Of a DNA stretch of 14,722 bases, positions 1 through 7,457 are shown piece by piece. Positions within the stretch are counted from its first letter, which is position 1. Each line of letters opens with the position of its first letter. The position numbers and the translations under genes are program-made. This DNA comes from Clostridiales bacterium. GTDB lineage: Bacteria; Bacillota; Clostridia; Lachnospirales; WRAX01. The DNA is taken from contig JAISVU010000118.1 of NCBI GenBank assembly GCA_031271375.1, positions 1 to 14,722 of the forward strand, read 5' to 3'. The notes beneath the pieces were generated by a model. That model had not been told where the DNA came from, made no database searches, and saw only the letters and a program-made list of their open reading frames with translations.

Positions 1-210
1 CATATGCCCAGATGGAAGACAATAGCGATGTTCGCCCAGGTAAGGAAGGGCGGGCATACCAAGCTCAAAGAGGTGTCCGTCGTCAACTGCCGGTCGGTTA
101 AGCTGGAGTTCGGCGAAGCTAGGACAGTACATATGGACGGGAACCTGGAGGATTTTGAAAGCCCGCTCACGTTTGAAATTATTAAGAAGGCGGTTAAACT
201 GATTGTGTAA
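1..210 (+). CDS. YegS/BmrU-type lipid (diacylglycerol) kinase, C-terminal end only
   Basis: The window opens inside this gene; the reading frame is open from base 1 to a TAA at 208-210 and gives about 69 residues. The pattern matches the C-terminal beta-sandwich of the diacylglycerol kinase/YegS family: a short helix segment (MFAQVRKGGH), a strand with VNCRSVKLEF, then VHMDGN in the place of the family's conserved V-x-x-DGE motif, and a final strand ending KLIV, like the usual 'PGAVKVLV'. Such enzymes phosphorylate membrane lipids with ATP at the cytoplasmic membrane. The nucleotide-binding GGDGT part lies upstream of the window and cannot be checked. The ATG at base 4 is internal rather than the true start. 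A GAGGGGG ribosome site for the next gene follows 17 bases downstream. Confidence 0.6.
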   Translation, partial: HMPRWKTIAMFAQVRKGGHTKLKEVSVVNCRSVKLEFGEARTVHMDGNLEDFESPLTFEIIKKAVKLIV

Positions 211-239
211 GCATATCATGGATATGAGGGGGATTGATT

Positions 240-493
240 ATGCTGCAGTCAATAGAAACCGATGACTCAATACGGGGTTTTTTGGGAAGTACAGGGCGTT
301 CAGCAACTTTGAAATGACTCCGTTAACCGTGGACGGCGTTGAATTCATGTCGGCGGAGCACGCTTACCAATACCGCAAGACCGATGATCCTGAATGGCGC
401 GTGCGCATCCTTGACGCGCCTTCCCCGGCGAAGGTTAAAAGATTGGGCAGTAACTGCCCGGTTATTCCCGAATGGGAGGATATTAAAAATGTC
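240..493 (+). pseudogene. NADAR-domain protein remnant (frameshifted and C-terminally truncated)
   Basis: An ATG at 240 behind GAGGGGG (227-233) opens a frame reading MLQSIETDDSIRGF. It then passes to the -1 frame at a T tract (278-283) and continues as FGKYRAFSNFE, then DGVEFMSAEHAYQYRK and a segment ending PEWEDIKN. These are the N-terminal hallmarks of the NADAR/YbiA family (FSNF, SAEHAYQ, A-SP-x-x-x-K-x-LG, WE-x-x-K). NADAR proteins are N-glycosidases acting on ADP-ribose-linked substrates. About 85 residues remain of the usual 150-180. The second half, including the conserved C-terminal region, is missing: after about base 493 the sequence is the antisense of the neighbouring SLH gene. 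One lost T (seven to six) explains the frameshift; the heptamer T TTT TTG also fits a -1 slippery site. With the tail gone, a functional product is unlikely. Confidence 0.7.
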
Positions 494-501
494 TCATTCA
501 A

Positions 502-1917
502 TTACCATAGCTTATCATATAACCGTTTTACAATCAAAGCGGCTTCACCGCGGGTTATGTTGGCTCCGGGCATAAGCATACCCAGCGTGTTTCCGTCGCT
601 GGCAATCAAATTTTCCCTCTTCGCCAGGGCTAAATATGTTAAAGCCCAGTTCGGGATGCTGTTTCTGTCGGTGTAACCGTTCAGGTATGCGCCTGCGTCT
701 TTGGGAAGCGCGTAACGCATTTGCGTATTAAGGGCAATCGCGGACATTGCCAGCGCCAGCGTCCGTGTAACAGGCATATCGACTTCAAACAGGTCGCTCC
801 CGCGCTCGTTTTTGATAAAATAGGTTATAAGGCGGTGCTTCCTAACGGCCCCCGCCGCCCCAAAGAACGGAGCATCGGGCAAAACATCGGCAAATCCTCC
901 GTCAAGGCTGGGGTCAAACACATACATAGCCTTCGTAATGAACATCGCGAACTCTGCCCTTGTTATTAAGTCGTCAGGGGCGAAGAGGGTATCCGTCTTA
1001 GCGCTTACAATACCCCGCGCCGCCAAAAATCCGACAGCTTCAGCGGTTTCTTGGTCAAGCCCGGAAACGTCGCTGAAGGCGACCGGGTTCTCTTTTAGCA
1101 CATAAAGCCCGTTACCGCGCACCTTAAAATCCAGCATGTCCGTTGCTTTGTTATGGACGCCGCCCACAGGAACCGTTCTTCCCCGGAAAGCCGAAAGATA
1201 CTCCGGGCTTAGGCTGTCCCGGGCGAGGGATACGGTAACGCTTTCTTCAATTAGTTTATTAATCGCGATCCAGAATGTATACCCGACGCCCATGCTCGGC
1301 GGATAACTGCCGTCAAGGACGGGGCTAATCGTAATAATAAAGCTGGAATCATTCGTCATCCTGGCGATGTTCGCCACCTTCACAGACACCGCGACCGAGC
1401 CCGCGGACATGGTGATGGCATCCGCCGAGATATAACTGGCGGAGTTATCGATAGTGGCGATAAGAGAAACTGCGGAGCCGGAAACCAGGTTCATGCGCAG
1501 ATTTGTCCGTATATCGCGGTTAAGCGTTATTTTAGCGTCGCTTAGGGCTTTCCTTACTTCCCTTACCGCTTCGTAGGCCCTTTCGGCGGCTTCCTCAAAG
1601 GAGGTTTCCGTTATGTAAACCTCTTTGCCCTGTAAATATGATATGGAAGAAGCGGCGGTAATCGCGGCCTCAGCGAAAGCGGTAATCTCCTCGATATAGC
1701 CCGAATCCGCCTTCTGCTGCGGAGACCAGCCCTCTATTGCCGCAGCCACGGCGGCGCCGGCTCTTTCGGGGTTCCCCACATTCTTCAGCGCCCCGTAATC
1801 AATATCAACTAAGGGCAGCGGCTCTGAGGTTTCCGCCCCGGAAGCGGCGGCCTGAAGCGTACCGTACATCATTGCCGCTGCCAATATAAGCGCAAGGAGT
1901 TTTTTAGCGGCTTTCAT
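502..1917 (-). CDS. Secreted S-layer homology (SLH) domain protein
   Basis: A 471-residue exported cell-envelope protein. Residues 1-29 are a signal peptide: MKAAKK, a hydrophobic core LLALILAAAMM, and AAASGAE near the cleavage site. Residues 30-275 are a helical stretch followed by a beta-rich region with no family I recognise. Residues about 281-470 hold three SLH domains: FSDVSG to ITRAEFAMFITKA (281-335), FADVLPDAPFF to VTRTLALAMSAIA (342-396), and YTDRNSIPNWAL to ITRGEAALIVKRL (415-470). The second lacks the usual TRAE acid. SLH triplets bind pyruvylated secondary cell-wall polymer and anchor proteins outside Gram-positive-type cells. The start has GAAGGGAG a few bases upstream. It is a single gene with its own promoter at 1955-1983. 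Its 3' end abuts the NADAR remnant, and no terminator is visible. The role beyond anchoring is unknown. Confidence 0.88.
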   Translation of the reverse strand: MKAAKKLLALILAAAMMYGTLQAAASGAETSEPLPLVDIDYGALKNVGNPERAGAAVAAAIEGWSPQQKADSGYIEEITAFAEAAITAASSISYLQGKEVYITETSFEEAAERAYEAVREVRKALSDAKITLNRDIRTNLRMNLVSGSAVSLIATIDNSASYISADAITMSAGSVAVSVKVANIARMTNDSSFIITISPVLDGSYPPSMGVGYTFWIAINKLIEESVTVSLARDSLSPEYLSAFRGRTVPVGGVHNKATDMLDFKVRGNGLYVLKENPVAFSDVSGLDQETAEAVGFLAARGIVSAKTDTLFAPDDLITRAEFAMFITKAMYVFDPSLDGGFADVLPDAPFFGAAGAVRKHRLITYFIKNERGSDLFEVDMPVTRTLALAMSAIALNTQMRYALPKDAGAYLNGYTDRNSIPNWALTYLALAKRENLIASDGNTLGMLMPGANITRGEAALIVKRLYDKLW

Positions 1918-1954
1918 AATCGTTCTCCCTTCATTATCCTAAAGCGCACAATTA

Positions 1955-1983
1955 ATTATATACCATAATTTAGTTCAAGTCAA
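1955..1983 (-). promoter_or_regulatory. Sigma-A promoter of the SLH gene
   Basis: On the minus strand TTGACT (1978-1983) is separated by exactly 17 bases from TATAAT (1955-1960), a near-consensus housekeeping promoter. The start site would fall near 1948, giving a leader of roughly 30 bases before the ATG at 1917. It lies directly after the stop of the dehydrogenase gene, so the SLH gene can be transcribed independently, although no terminator separates the two. Confidence 0.85.
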
Positions 1984-1986
1984 TGC

Positions 1987-3027
1987 TTAATCAATCCGTA
2001 TTACCGCTTTAACAATCGCGCTTTTTTCGGCGGCGCAGCGGCGCATTGCCTCCGGAAGCTCGTCGAAGTCAAAAATGTCGGTGACGATATCCTTTATATT
2101 GATCCTGCCGTCGGCCACGGCCTGGATAGCGGAGGGGTACACATCCCGGTAGCGGAAGATGGTTTTGAGCGTCAGCTCCTTGTCGATCGCAATGCCAATA
2201 GGCAAGGTCATATTGCCGCTGGGGGAATAACCGACAAGCACGATTGTCCCGCCCTTTTTGCAGAGGCTTATCGCCTGGGCGGCGGCCTTTTCATTGCCCG
2301 AGGTTTCGATAATCAAATCATATCCGCCCGGAGCCGCTTTCATAGCCTCGTCGATGATATTCGCCTTACCGGGGTTTATAACGCCCGCCGCCCCGACCTT
2401 CTCCGCCATTGCCAGGCGGTTTTCCAAAAAGTCCGCCGCGAAAACCCGGTCAACCCCACTGGCCTTTAACGCGAGTATACTAACCAAGCCGATGCACCCT
2501 GCGCCGAACACAAAGGCCGTCTGCCCCGGCCCGGCAGACCCTGTCTTGGCCGCGTGGAACCCCACGGCGAGCGGCTCTATCAGCGCTCCTTCCATCGTGG
2601 AGACGTTGTCCGGCAGTTTGAAGCACAGCGCGGCCGGATGTGCGGCATACTCCTGAAACACGCCGCCAATGGGCGGTGTGGCGAAGAACCGCACGTCCGG
2701 GCATAGATTGTACCTGCCGCTTTTGCAGAACTCGCACACGCCGCAGGTTATGCCCGGCTCCAGCGCGACCCTGTCGCCCACCGCAAGGGATTCGACCCCA
2801 GCGCCCAGAGCGGCCACAACGCCGCCGGCTTCATGGCCCAGGACAAACGGAGGTTCCACGACAAAGCCGCCGATCCTCCCCGCTTCATAATAATGCAGGT
2901 CTGAACCGCAGACCCCGACCCATTCTATCCTTACCAACACTTCCCCGGCCTCGGGCACAGGGATGGGGCGGCTTTCAAAGGCAATACCGCCGATGCCGGT
3001 CATATACGAAACTTTCATATCAGGCAT
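1987..3027 (-). CDS. Zinc-dependent medium-chain dehydrogenase, sorbitol/xylitol dehydrogenase-like
   Basis: A 346-residue MDR-superfamily oxidoreductase, likely an NAD-dependent polyol (sorbitol, xylitol or related secondary alcohol) dehydrogenase of the cytoplasm. Visible features: catalytic zinc ligands C40 (in GVCGSDLHYY) and H65-E66 (in VLGHEAGG); the structural zinc loop C95, C98, C101, C109; EPLAVG near 151-156; the Rossmann glycine motif GAGCIG at 175-180; and an acidic residue at the end of the second strand (VFAADF), which favours NAD over NADP. The stretches GRIGGFVVEPP, GDRVALEPG and KLPDNVSTMEGALIEPL resemble animal and bacterial sorbitol dehydrogenases, but substrate cannot be read from sequence. 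The start is the ATG at 3025-3027, five bases after GGAGG; the upstream TTG at 3037-3039 overlaps that site and is unlikely. It is divergent from the RACo-like gene. Confidence 0.88.
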   Translation of the reverse strand: MPDMKVSYMTGIGGIAFESRPIPVPEAGEVLVRIEWVGVCGSDLHYYEAGRIGGFVVEPPFVLGHEAGGVVAALGAGVESLAVGDRVALEPGITCGVCEFCKSGRYNLCPDVRFFATPPIGGVFQEYAAHPAALCFKLPDNVSTMEGALIEPLAVGFHAAKTGSAGPGQTAFVFGAGCIGLVSILALKASGVDRVFAADFLENRLAMAEKVGAAGVINPGKANIIDEAMKAAPGGYDLIIETSGNEKAAAQAISLCKKGGTIVLVGYSPSGNMTLPIGIAIDKELTLKTIFRYRDVYPSAIQAVADGRINIKDIVTDIFDFDELPEAMRRCAAEKSAIVKAVIRID

Positions 3028-3032
3028 ATGTA

Positions 3033-3037
3033 CCTCC
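3033..3037 (-). promoter_or_regulatory. Ribosome binding site that fixes the dehydrogenase start
   Basis: GGAGG on the minus strand lies five bases before the ATG at 3025-3027. The in-frame TTG at 3037-3039 overlaps the first G of this site, so starting there would leave no room for ribosome binding. The shorter 346-residue product is therefore preferred. Confidence 0.75.
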
Positions 3038-3065
3038 AATATGTTATAATGATGACGGTGATTTA

Positions 3066-3074
3066 ATTATATCA
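3066..3074 (-). promoter_or_regulatory. Extended -10 promoter of the dehydrogenase gene
   Basis: On the minus strand TGATATAAT reads as an extended -10 element (TG-n-TATAAT; TATAAT at 3066-3071). No good -35 box lies 16-18 bases upstream, which fits an extended -10 type. Just upstream on the minus strand is a direct repeat, TATTTACA twice ten bases apart (about 3075-3092), which could bind an activator or repressor. The 93-base gap also serves the divergent RACo-like gene. A TATAAT on the plus strand (3045-3050) has no convincing partner -35. Confidence 0.5.
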
Positions 3075-3120
3075 TGTAAATATTGTAAATAAAACAAAAA
3101 CCGTCGCGGGAGGACATGAA

Positions 3121-4308
3121 ATGAATAATATATGCACGGGTAGCTGCCTGGAATGCGGGAAATGCGCGGTGCAATACCGGGCTTTGCCTGTGTTGGAGAC
3201 ATTCGGCGGGGCCGCGCCCGCTTTCAAGCCGCGGGAGGGCTACGGCATAGCCGCCGACATCGGCACAACGACGGCGGTTCTGGCCTTGCTGAACCTATAT
3301 ACGGGCAAGATAGAAGCGCGGCACAGTTTTATCAACCCTCAAGCGGCATACGGCCCGGACGTTATCTCCCGCATAAGCGCGGCGAACGGCGGCGGCCTTG
3401 AGGAACTGAGGCGGCTTATAACGGCGGCGGTAAGCGCGGGCATAGCGGAGATTTTGGCGTCCCGGGGCTTGCGCCCGCGTGATATCAAAGACATTGCGGC
3501 GGCGGGAAACACGGCGATGACCTACCTCCTGCTGGGCCTGCCCTGCCGGAGCCTGGGGGTTTACCCGTTCCTTCCCGAATACAGGACGGAGCCGGTATAT
3601 CCCTATGAGGCGGTATTCGGGGATTCGCTGTTAAGCTGCCCGGTGAGGATTATGCCGTGGCTCGCGGCCTTTGTCGGCGGGGACATAACGGCGGGCTTGA
3701 TTTATACTAAGGCAATGGCGGCGAAGCAGTTTCTATTGATAGATTTGGGAACGAACGGCGAGATGGCCCTATATGACCGTGGCAGGCTTACCGTGACGTC
3801 AGCGGCGGCCGGCCCCGCGTTCGAGGCCTCCGCCCCGGCGCAAGGCGGCGGGGCCAGCGGCGTTATTAGCCTTCTCGCAGGGCTTGTACGGCGGGGGATT
3901 GCGGACGAAACGGGGCTTCTGACCGGCGAATCGGTTTTTACGCAAAAGCAGATCCGCGACCTGCAGCTGGCGAAGTCCGCCGTCCGTTCGGGCCTTGAGA
4001 TATTATTAAAGTCGTCCGGTCTTGGTTATGACGGGCTGGAGCGCGTATACCTGGCCGGTGGGATAGGCCAGGCGATGAACGCCGCCGACGCCGCCGATAT
4101 CGGTTTGATACCGGCGGGGCTTGCGGGCAAAACGGCAGCCGCAGGCAACGCCGCGCTGGGCGGGGCGGTCTTCGCGCTCCTCGCCCCGGAGGAAACCGCC
4201 GCCGAAGCGGAAAAGCTCAGGCAGGAGGCGGTTGAGATAAATTTGGCGGCCCACCCCGATTTTAATGAATATTTTTTGGAGAATATGTATTTCCCTTGTT
4301 TTTCTTAG
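3121..4308 (+). CDS. Short RACo-like ASKHA-fold protein (DUF4445 type) with N-terminal Cys cluster
   Basis: A 395-residue member of the family of reductive activators of corrinoid proteins (RACo/RamA type), which use ATP and an iron-sulfur domain to reduce Co(II)-corrinoid back to Co(I). The ASKHA ATPase fold is clear: DIGTTTAVLAL (46-56), AGNTAM (128-133), FVGGDITAG (184-192), DLGTNGEMALY (208-218), AAAGPAFEAS, and YLAGGIGQAMNAADA near 344. The C-terminal HPDFNEYFLENMYFP is the usual family ending. Full RACo proteins have a [2Fe-2S] ferredoxin and linker of about 200 residues in front. Here only about 40 residues precede the ATPase part, with C5, C9, C12 and C15 (C-x3-C-x2-C-x2-C), a possible Fe-S site. 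The start ATG follows GGGAGG by about seven bases. The gene stops with TAG, and its last 47 bases overlap the convergent TIR gene. The partner corrinoid protein is not in the window. Confidence 0.8.
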   Translation: MNNICTGSCLECGKCAVQYRALPVLETFGGAAPAFKPREGYGIAADIGTTTAVLALLNLYTGKIEARHSFINPQAAYGPDVISRISAANGGGLEELRRLITAAVSAGIAEILASRGLRPRDIKDIAAAGNTAMTYLLLGLPCRSLGVYPFLPEYRTEPVYPYEAVFGDSLLSCPVRIMPWLAAFVGGDITAGLIYTKAMAAKQFLLIDLGTNGEMALYDRGRLTVTSAAAGPAFEASAPAQGGGASGVISLLAGLVRRGIADETGLLTGESVFTQKQIRDLQLAKSAVRSGLEILLKSSGLGYDGLERVYLAGGIGQAMNAADAADIGLIPAGLAGKTAAAGNAALGGAVFALLAPEETAAEAEKLRQEAVEINLAAHPDFNEYFLENMYFPCFS

Positions 4309-6745
4309 CCCGCCTGCCGCAGGACTTGCATTTCTTCCTGAATACGCCGCGCAGCTCTCCGCCGCAGTAGCGGCAGAGGCCCTGAGATATCCATTTATCA
4401 GTGTTCTTGATTCTTTCTAACATTTTGGCTTCTGAAACAGGGCCTATGTCAGACCATTTTGAAAAGTCTTTGTTGTGTTTTTTACTATATCCTCCGGCGA
4501 CCAAAACTGTACCGTCTGATTTTAAACCGATAGTTCTACTATCGCTTGTAGCAACAGCTACAATGTCAGACCAATGGCTTACATTTCGCTTCCTTTTATG
4601 ATTATGACCGTCGGTTATAACCGTACCGTCAAATTTTATACCATAGATGTGACTACATGATGAAGGTATAACTACTATATCTTTCAAGCGGGTGTATCTA
4701 TGTGTGTAGTCAGGTAAGGTGTTAATCCAAACGGTACCGTCGGATTTAAGTGCCCCGAATACTCCGTTACTCGTTATAGCTACGATATCCCTGAGATCAG
4801 AAGCAATATCCTTCGCTTCTTCACCCCGATAAGGCATAAAGGATAAAACGGTCCCATCCGCCTTTAAACCTATAAGATATGAATAACTACAATGTACCGC
4901 GACGATATCCCTCCAGTTATCGGTGATTCTCGCTTTATTCTTTACATCCCCGGCAATAGCTACAGTGCCGTTCTCCCTTATACCAACGGTATACCATGGA
5001 CTGGTGGATACAGACGTTATGTCCCGCCATTCGGATAAATCAAATTCGCCAATATTATGTCTGCCAACGGCTACAACCGTGCCGTCTTTCCTCAAGCCCA
5101 CCGTGTTATTATCAGCTGTTGAAATAGCGATAATATCCCGCCAGCTTTGGGTGTTGCATTGACCTTCATTGTTGTACCCAACGGCGACCACAGTGCCGTC
5201 ATACCTCAAACCTACTGTGTGTAAGCCTCCGGCGGCAATAGCTACAATGCCATTCCAGTCGGCAACGTTGCATCGACCGCATCTGTTATAGCCAGCAGCC
5301 GCGACCGTACCATCTGTTCTTAAACCGACAGTATGGGATATCGAATGTATCAGCCCTTTATACGGCAATAATTTTTCTCGTATAGGTTTCAATCTTGCTA
5401 TTCGTTCTTCTCTTTCTTTACGTTCCTTTTCGTCACGGCGCCCTTTCTCTATCCGTTCTTGCTCGGCTTTTATTCTCTCCTGTTTGGCGAGCCGCTCATT
5501 TTCTTTCTTAATACGGTCTTTAATATCAGCATTAAAGGCTTTGAATCTATCTATATAACCGGGATCGGCGAACTTGAGCGCCTTTTGATAGTGCGGGTTT
5601 TCGTCAAAAGGCTTGTCTTGGCCTAATAAATCATCCTCTTTCCTTACCCTCAGCTCCGCGCACAGCTTCCCAACATACGCCGGGGCGTGCTTAGGGTCGA
5701 TATCCAGTATCCGCTCGCAATACTCGTCCGCCTGCTTCCAGTCCCCGTCCTCAAGGAAGATTAAAACGCGCTGGTACAGCGATTCCACCCCAGGCGCGGC
5801 CGCCGCCGCGCCGGATTCCTTCGCGGCGGGCTTTGCCTCGGTTACGGGGCTAGTGTCCAGCACCTTCTTTATCCCCCTGACCAAGTCCTGCAAAAACCCC
5901 ACCTTTGAAGCGTCGAGGGCTTGCAGGTTCGCCAGCTCGTCTGGCAGGTCGTAGGCGTCCATGTCCCGGTAGCAGGGTATCAGCAGCCGCGAGCGGTCTT
6001 TCTTCATCAGCGCGAGGTAGCGGCTCCACTCGTTCTTCACCCACACCGCCTCCAGATGCTCTCTGCCTGTGCCGACGACCAGCATAACCTTCGCGCTGTT
6101 CAGCGCGCTGAATATGTAGGGCTCGTACTCGTGGCCCAGCTTATCCTCCAGCGTTATGCGCGCGAAGAAGACGCGGTACCCGGCCTCGGCAAGCTGATAA
6201 TAGATCTCCTGGGCCAGCACGCTGTCCTTTGTGCGGTTTCCGCCGTCGGCTTCCTTGTAGCAGATGAACACGTCAAAGGGTTCCTCGCGGCCCGAGATTT
6301 TGAGGATGTTCTTCTGGATTTCGTTAATCCGCTCGGCTTCGGAGACGTACAGGCCCTTGATATAGCTGTCCGCCGAATGCTCCAGAGCCGCCAGGTAGTC
6401 CGGGTCGGCAAGGATGGGCTCGTACTGCGTGCGGTGACAGGTGGGCACGCGGTTGCGGGTTACCGGGTCTTCCACATACTCTATTCCATACCGGCACAGC
6501 GCCACGCACCAGTGGGCCTCGGCGCTGGCGTCGTCCTCGTTAAGTATGGCTTCGTATGCGGCCAGCGCTTTGTCGAAATCGTTCAGCCGCCTGAAATGGT
6601 TCGCGCGGTTAAACATATTGACGAGCCTGTCGTCGCTCACCTTTGGGAGCGTCGAAGTAACGCCGCAGTATTCGCATGTTCCGAAACCCGCGCCTTCGTC
6701 GGCCGTGATATTGCCTCCGCAGTTCTTGCACTTGAATGCCGCCAT
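4262..6745 (-). CDS. Zinc ribbon - TIR - RCC1-repeat receptor-like protein (TIR1)
   Basis: An 827-residue multidomain cytoplasmic protein. Order: zinc ribbon (C6, C9, C24, C27); TPR-like helices (about 45-150); TIR domain (about 156-295) opening FDVFICYKEAD and containing RVFFARITLE, then YEPYIFSALNSAKVMLVVGT and the WVKNEW segment; TPR-like helices (about 320-365); a lysine/glutamate-rich coil (about 405-455); eight RCC1-like repeats of about 38 residues (465-775, each around G-L-x-x-DGTV-x-x-x-G); and a second zinc ribbon (C791, C794, C806, C809). By alignment with SARM1, E208 (in YEPYI) falls at the catalytic NADase glutamate, so NAD cleavage is plausible. The RCC1 part should form a beta-propeller and may be the sensor. 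It is the third gene of a tight unit: AGGAGG nine bases before ATG and 22 bases after the membrane-protein stop. The function is inferred, not established. Confidence 0.85.
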   Translation of the reverse strand: MAAFKCKNCGGNITADEGAGFGTCEYCGVTSTLPKVSDDRLVNMFNRANHFRRLNDFDKALAAYEAILNEDDASAEAHWCVALCRYGIEYVEDPVTRNRVPTCHRTQYEPILADPDYLAALEHSADSYIKGLYVSEAERINEIQKNILKISGREEPFDVFICYKEADGGNRTKDSVLAQEIYYQLAEAGYRVFFARITLEDKLGHEYEPYIFSALNSAKVMLVVGTGREHLEAVWVKNEWSRYLALMKKDRSRLLIPCYRDMDAYDLPDELANLQALDASKVGFLQDLVRGIKKVLDTSPVTEAKPAAKESGAAAAAPGVESLYQRVLIFLEDGDWKQADEYCERILDIDPKHAPAYVGKLCAELRVRKEDDLLGQDKPFDENPHYQKALKFADPGYIDRFKAFNADIKDRIKKENERLAKQERIKAEQERIEKGRRDEKERKEREERIARLKPIREKLLPYKGLIHSISHTVGLRTDGTVAAAGYNRCGRCNVADWNGIVAIAAGGLHTVGLRYDGTVVAVGYNNEGQCNTQSWRDIIAISTADNNTVGLRKDGTVVAVGRHNIGEFDLSEWRDITSVSTSPWYTVGIRENGTVAIAGDVKNKARITDNWRDIVAVHCSYSYLIGLKADGTVLSFMPYRGEEAKDIASDLRDIVAITSNGVFGALKSDGTVWINTLPDYTHRYTRLKDIVVIPSSCSHIYGIKFDGTVITDGHNHKRKRNVSHWSDIVAVATSDSRTIGLKSDGTVLVAGGYSKKHNKDFSKWSDIGPVSEAKMLERIKNTDKWISQGLCRYCGGELRGVFRKKCKSCGRRAKKNKGNTYSPKNIH

Positions 6746-6767
6746 TATTCAACGCCTCCTATGATTT

Positions 6768-7457
6768 TTATTTCAGCATTCTGCACTTTATATTGCGTTC
6801 GTTAAGCAGGACGGACAGCTCATTGATAAGCGACGGCACGTCCTCGTCGCCGTTTATGACAGCCTGTTTCAAAACGATGAGCTCCTGCTCAATATTAGCC
6901 TCCAGCGCCGTTAAGCCTTCGCCGCTCATCGGGTCGCTGTACCGCGCCGCGTCGGCCAGCTTTGTCAGCTCTTTCCTTACCGCTTCGTTTGCGCCCCTGG
7001 GAACCAGCGACGCCAATTCGGCGCGGAGGCTCTGTATAAATCGCGTCTTTATAACATGCTGTGTATCAATATGATTGATTGTCTCTTTGGCCCAGTTCGC
7101 CTTGATTATCGCAACCGAGGCGGCGCCCAGCACCAAAACGCAGGGGATTACGCACGCCCAGACCGGGATATCGATAAACGACCCGGCAATCATCACGACC
7201 GAGCATATGACGAGCTGTATGACCAACGCGCCGTGGGCTATCAGCGCGATGGGGATACCCAGAAACATCTTGCGCATGGAATCGGCGCCGCCAAAGGCCA
7301 GGCTGTCCGCGACGGCCTGGGCGAGGATCGTACAGACCGCGAAGGCGTAGGCGGCCCAGAACGTCCCGTTCCGCGTGAACGGAATGACGAACACGAGTAT
7401 GTTATACACCACGAATATTATCGCGAATACCAACAGCTTTCGACCCTTATTCTCCAT
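6768..7457 (-). CDS. Four-helix integral membrane protein, partner of the SPFH gene
   Basis: A 229-residue protein with four predicted membrane segments at about 8-26 (LLVFAIIFVVYNILVFV), 32-52, 65-92 and 97-119, and a charged, helical, soluble tail of about 105 residues. Short loops and lysines before helix 1 suggest a cytoplasmic N-terminus and C-terminus. I recognise no named family. Its ATG overlaps the end of the SPFH gene by 11 bases, with AAGGAGG about nine bases upstream, so the two are translationally coupled. The TIR gene follows 22 bases after its stop. Context suggests it anchors or signals for the SPFH/TIR proteins at the membrane. This resembles in outline the YdjG/YdjH/YdjI membrane-stress set of Bacillus subtilis, but I see no sequence match that proves it. 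Confidence 0.75.
   Translation of the reverse strand: MENKGRKLLVFAIIFVVYNILVFVIPFTRNGTFWAAYAFAVCTILAQAVADSLAFGGADSMRKMFLGIPIALIAHGALVIQLVICSVVMIAGSFIDIPVWACVIPCVLVLGAASVAIIKANWAKETINHIDTQHVIKTRFIQSLRAELASLVPRGANEAVRKELTKLADAARYSDPMSGEGLTALEANIEQELIVLKQAVINGDEDVPSLINELSVLLNERNIKCRMLK

Noticed and set aside
212..226. Hairpin CATATC-atg-GATATG after the lipid kinase gene as a terminator
   Set aside because: Only six AT-rich pairs and no T tract follows; it is also directly before the next ribosome site.
314..676. Plus-strand ORF of 120 codons as an intact NADAR gene
   Set aside because: Its true N-terminus (GKYRAFSNFE) lies upstream in the same frame, blocked by a stop at 263-265, and its last 60 codons are the antisense of the SLH gene with no NADAR motifs.
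3025..3039. TTG start at 3039 for the dehydrogenase
   Set aside because: It overlaps the GGAGG site; the ATG at 3027 is correctly spaced from it.
3045..3050. TATAAT on the plus strand as the -10 box of the RACo-like gene
   Set aside because: No acceptable -35 hexamer lies 16-18 bases upstream and there is no TG extension; the promoter of this gene remains unassigned.
5921..6805. 294-codon plus-strand ORF opposite TIR1, and similar long plus-strand ORFs opposite the SPFH gene
   Set aside because: They are shadows of GC-rich codons on the other strand; no family motifs, and the minus-strand frames carry clear domains.
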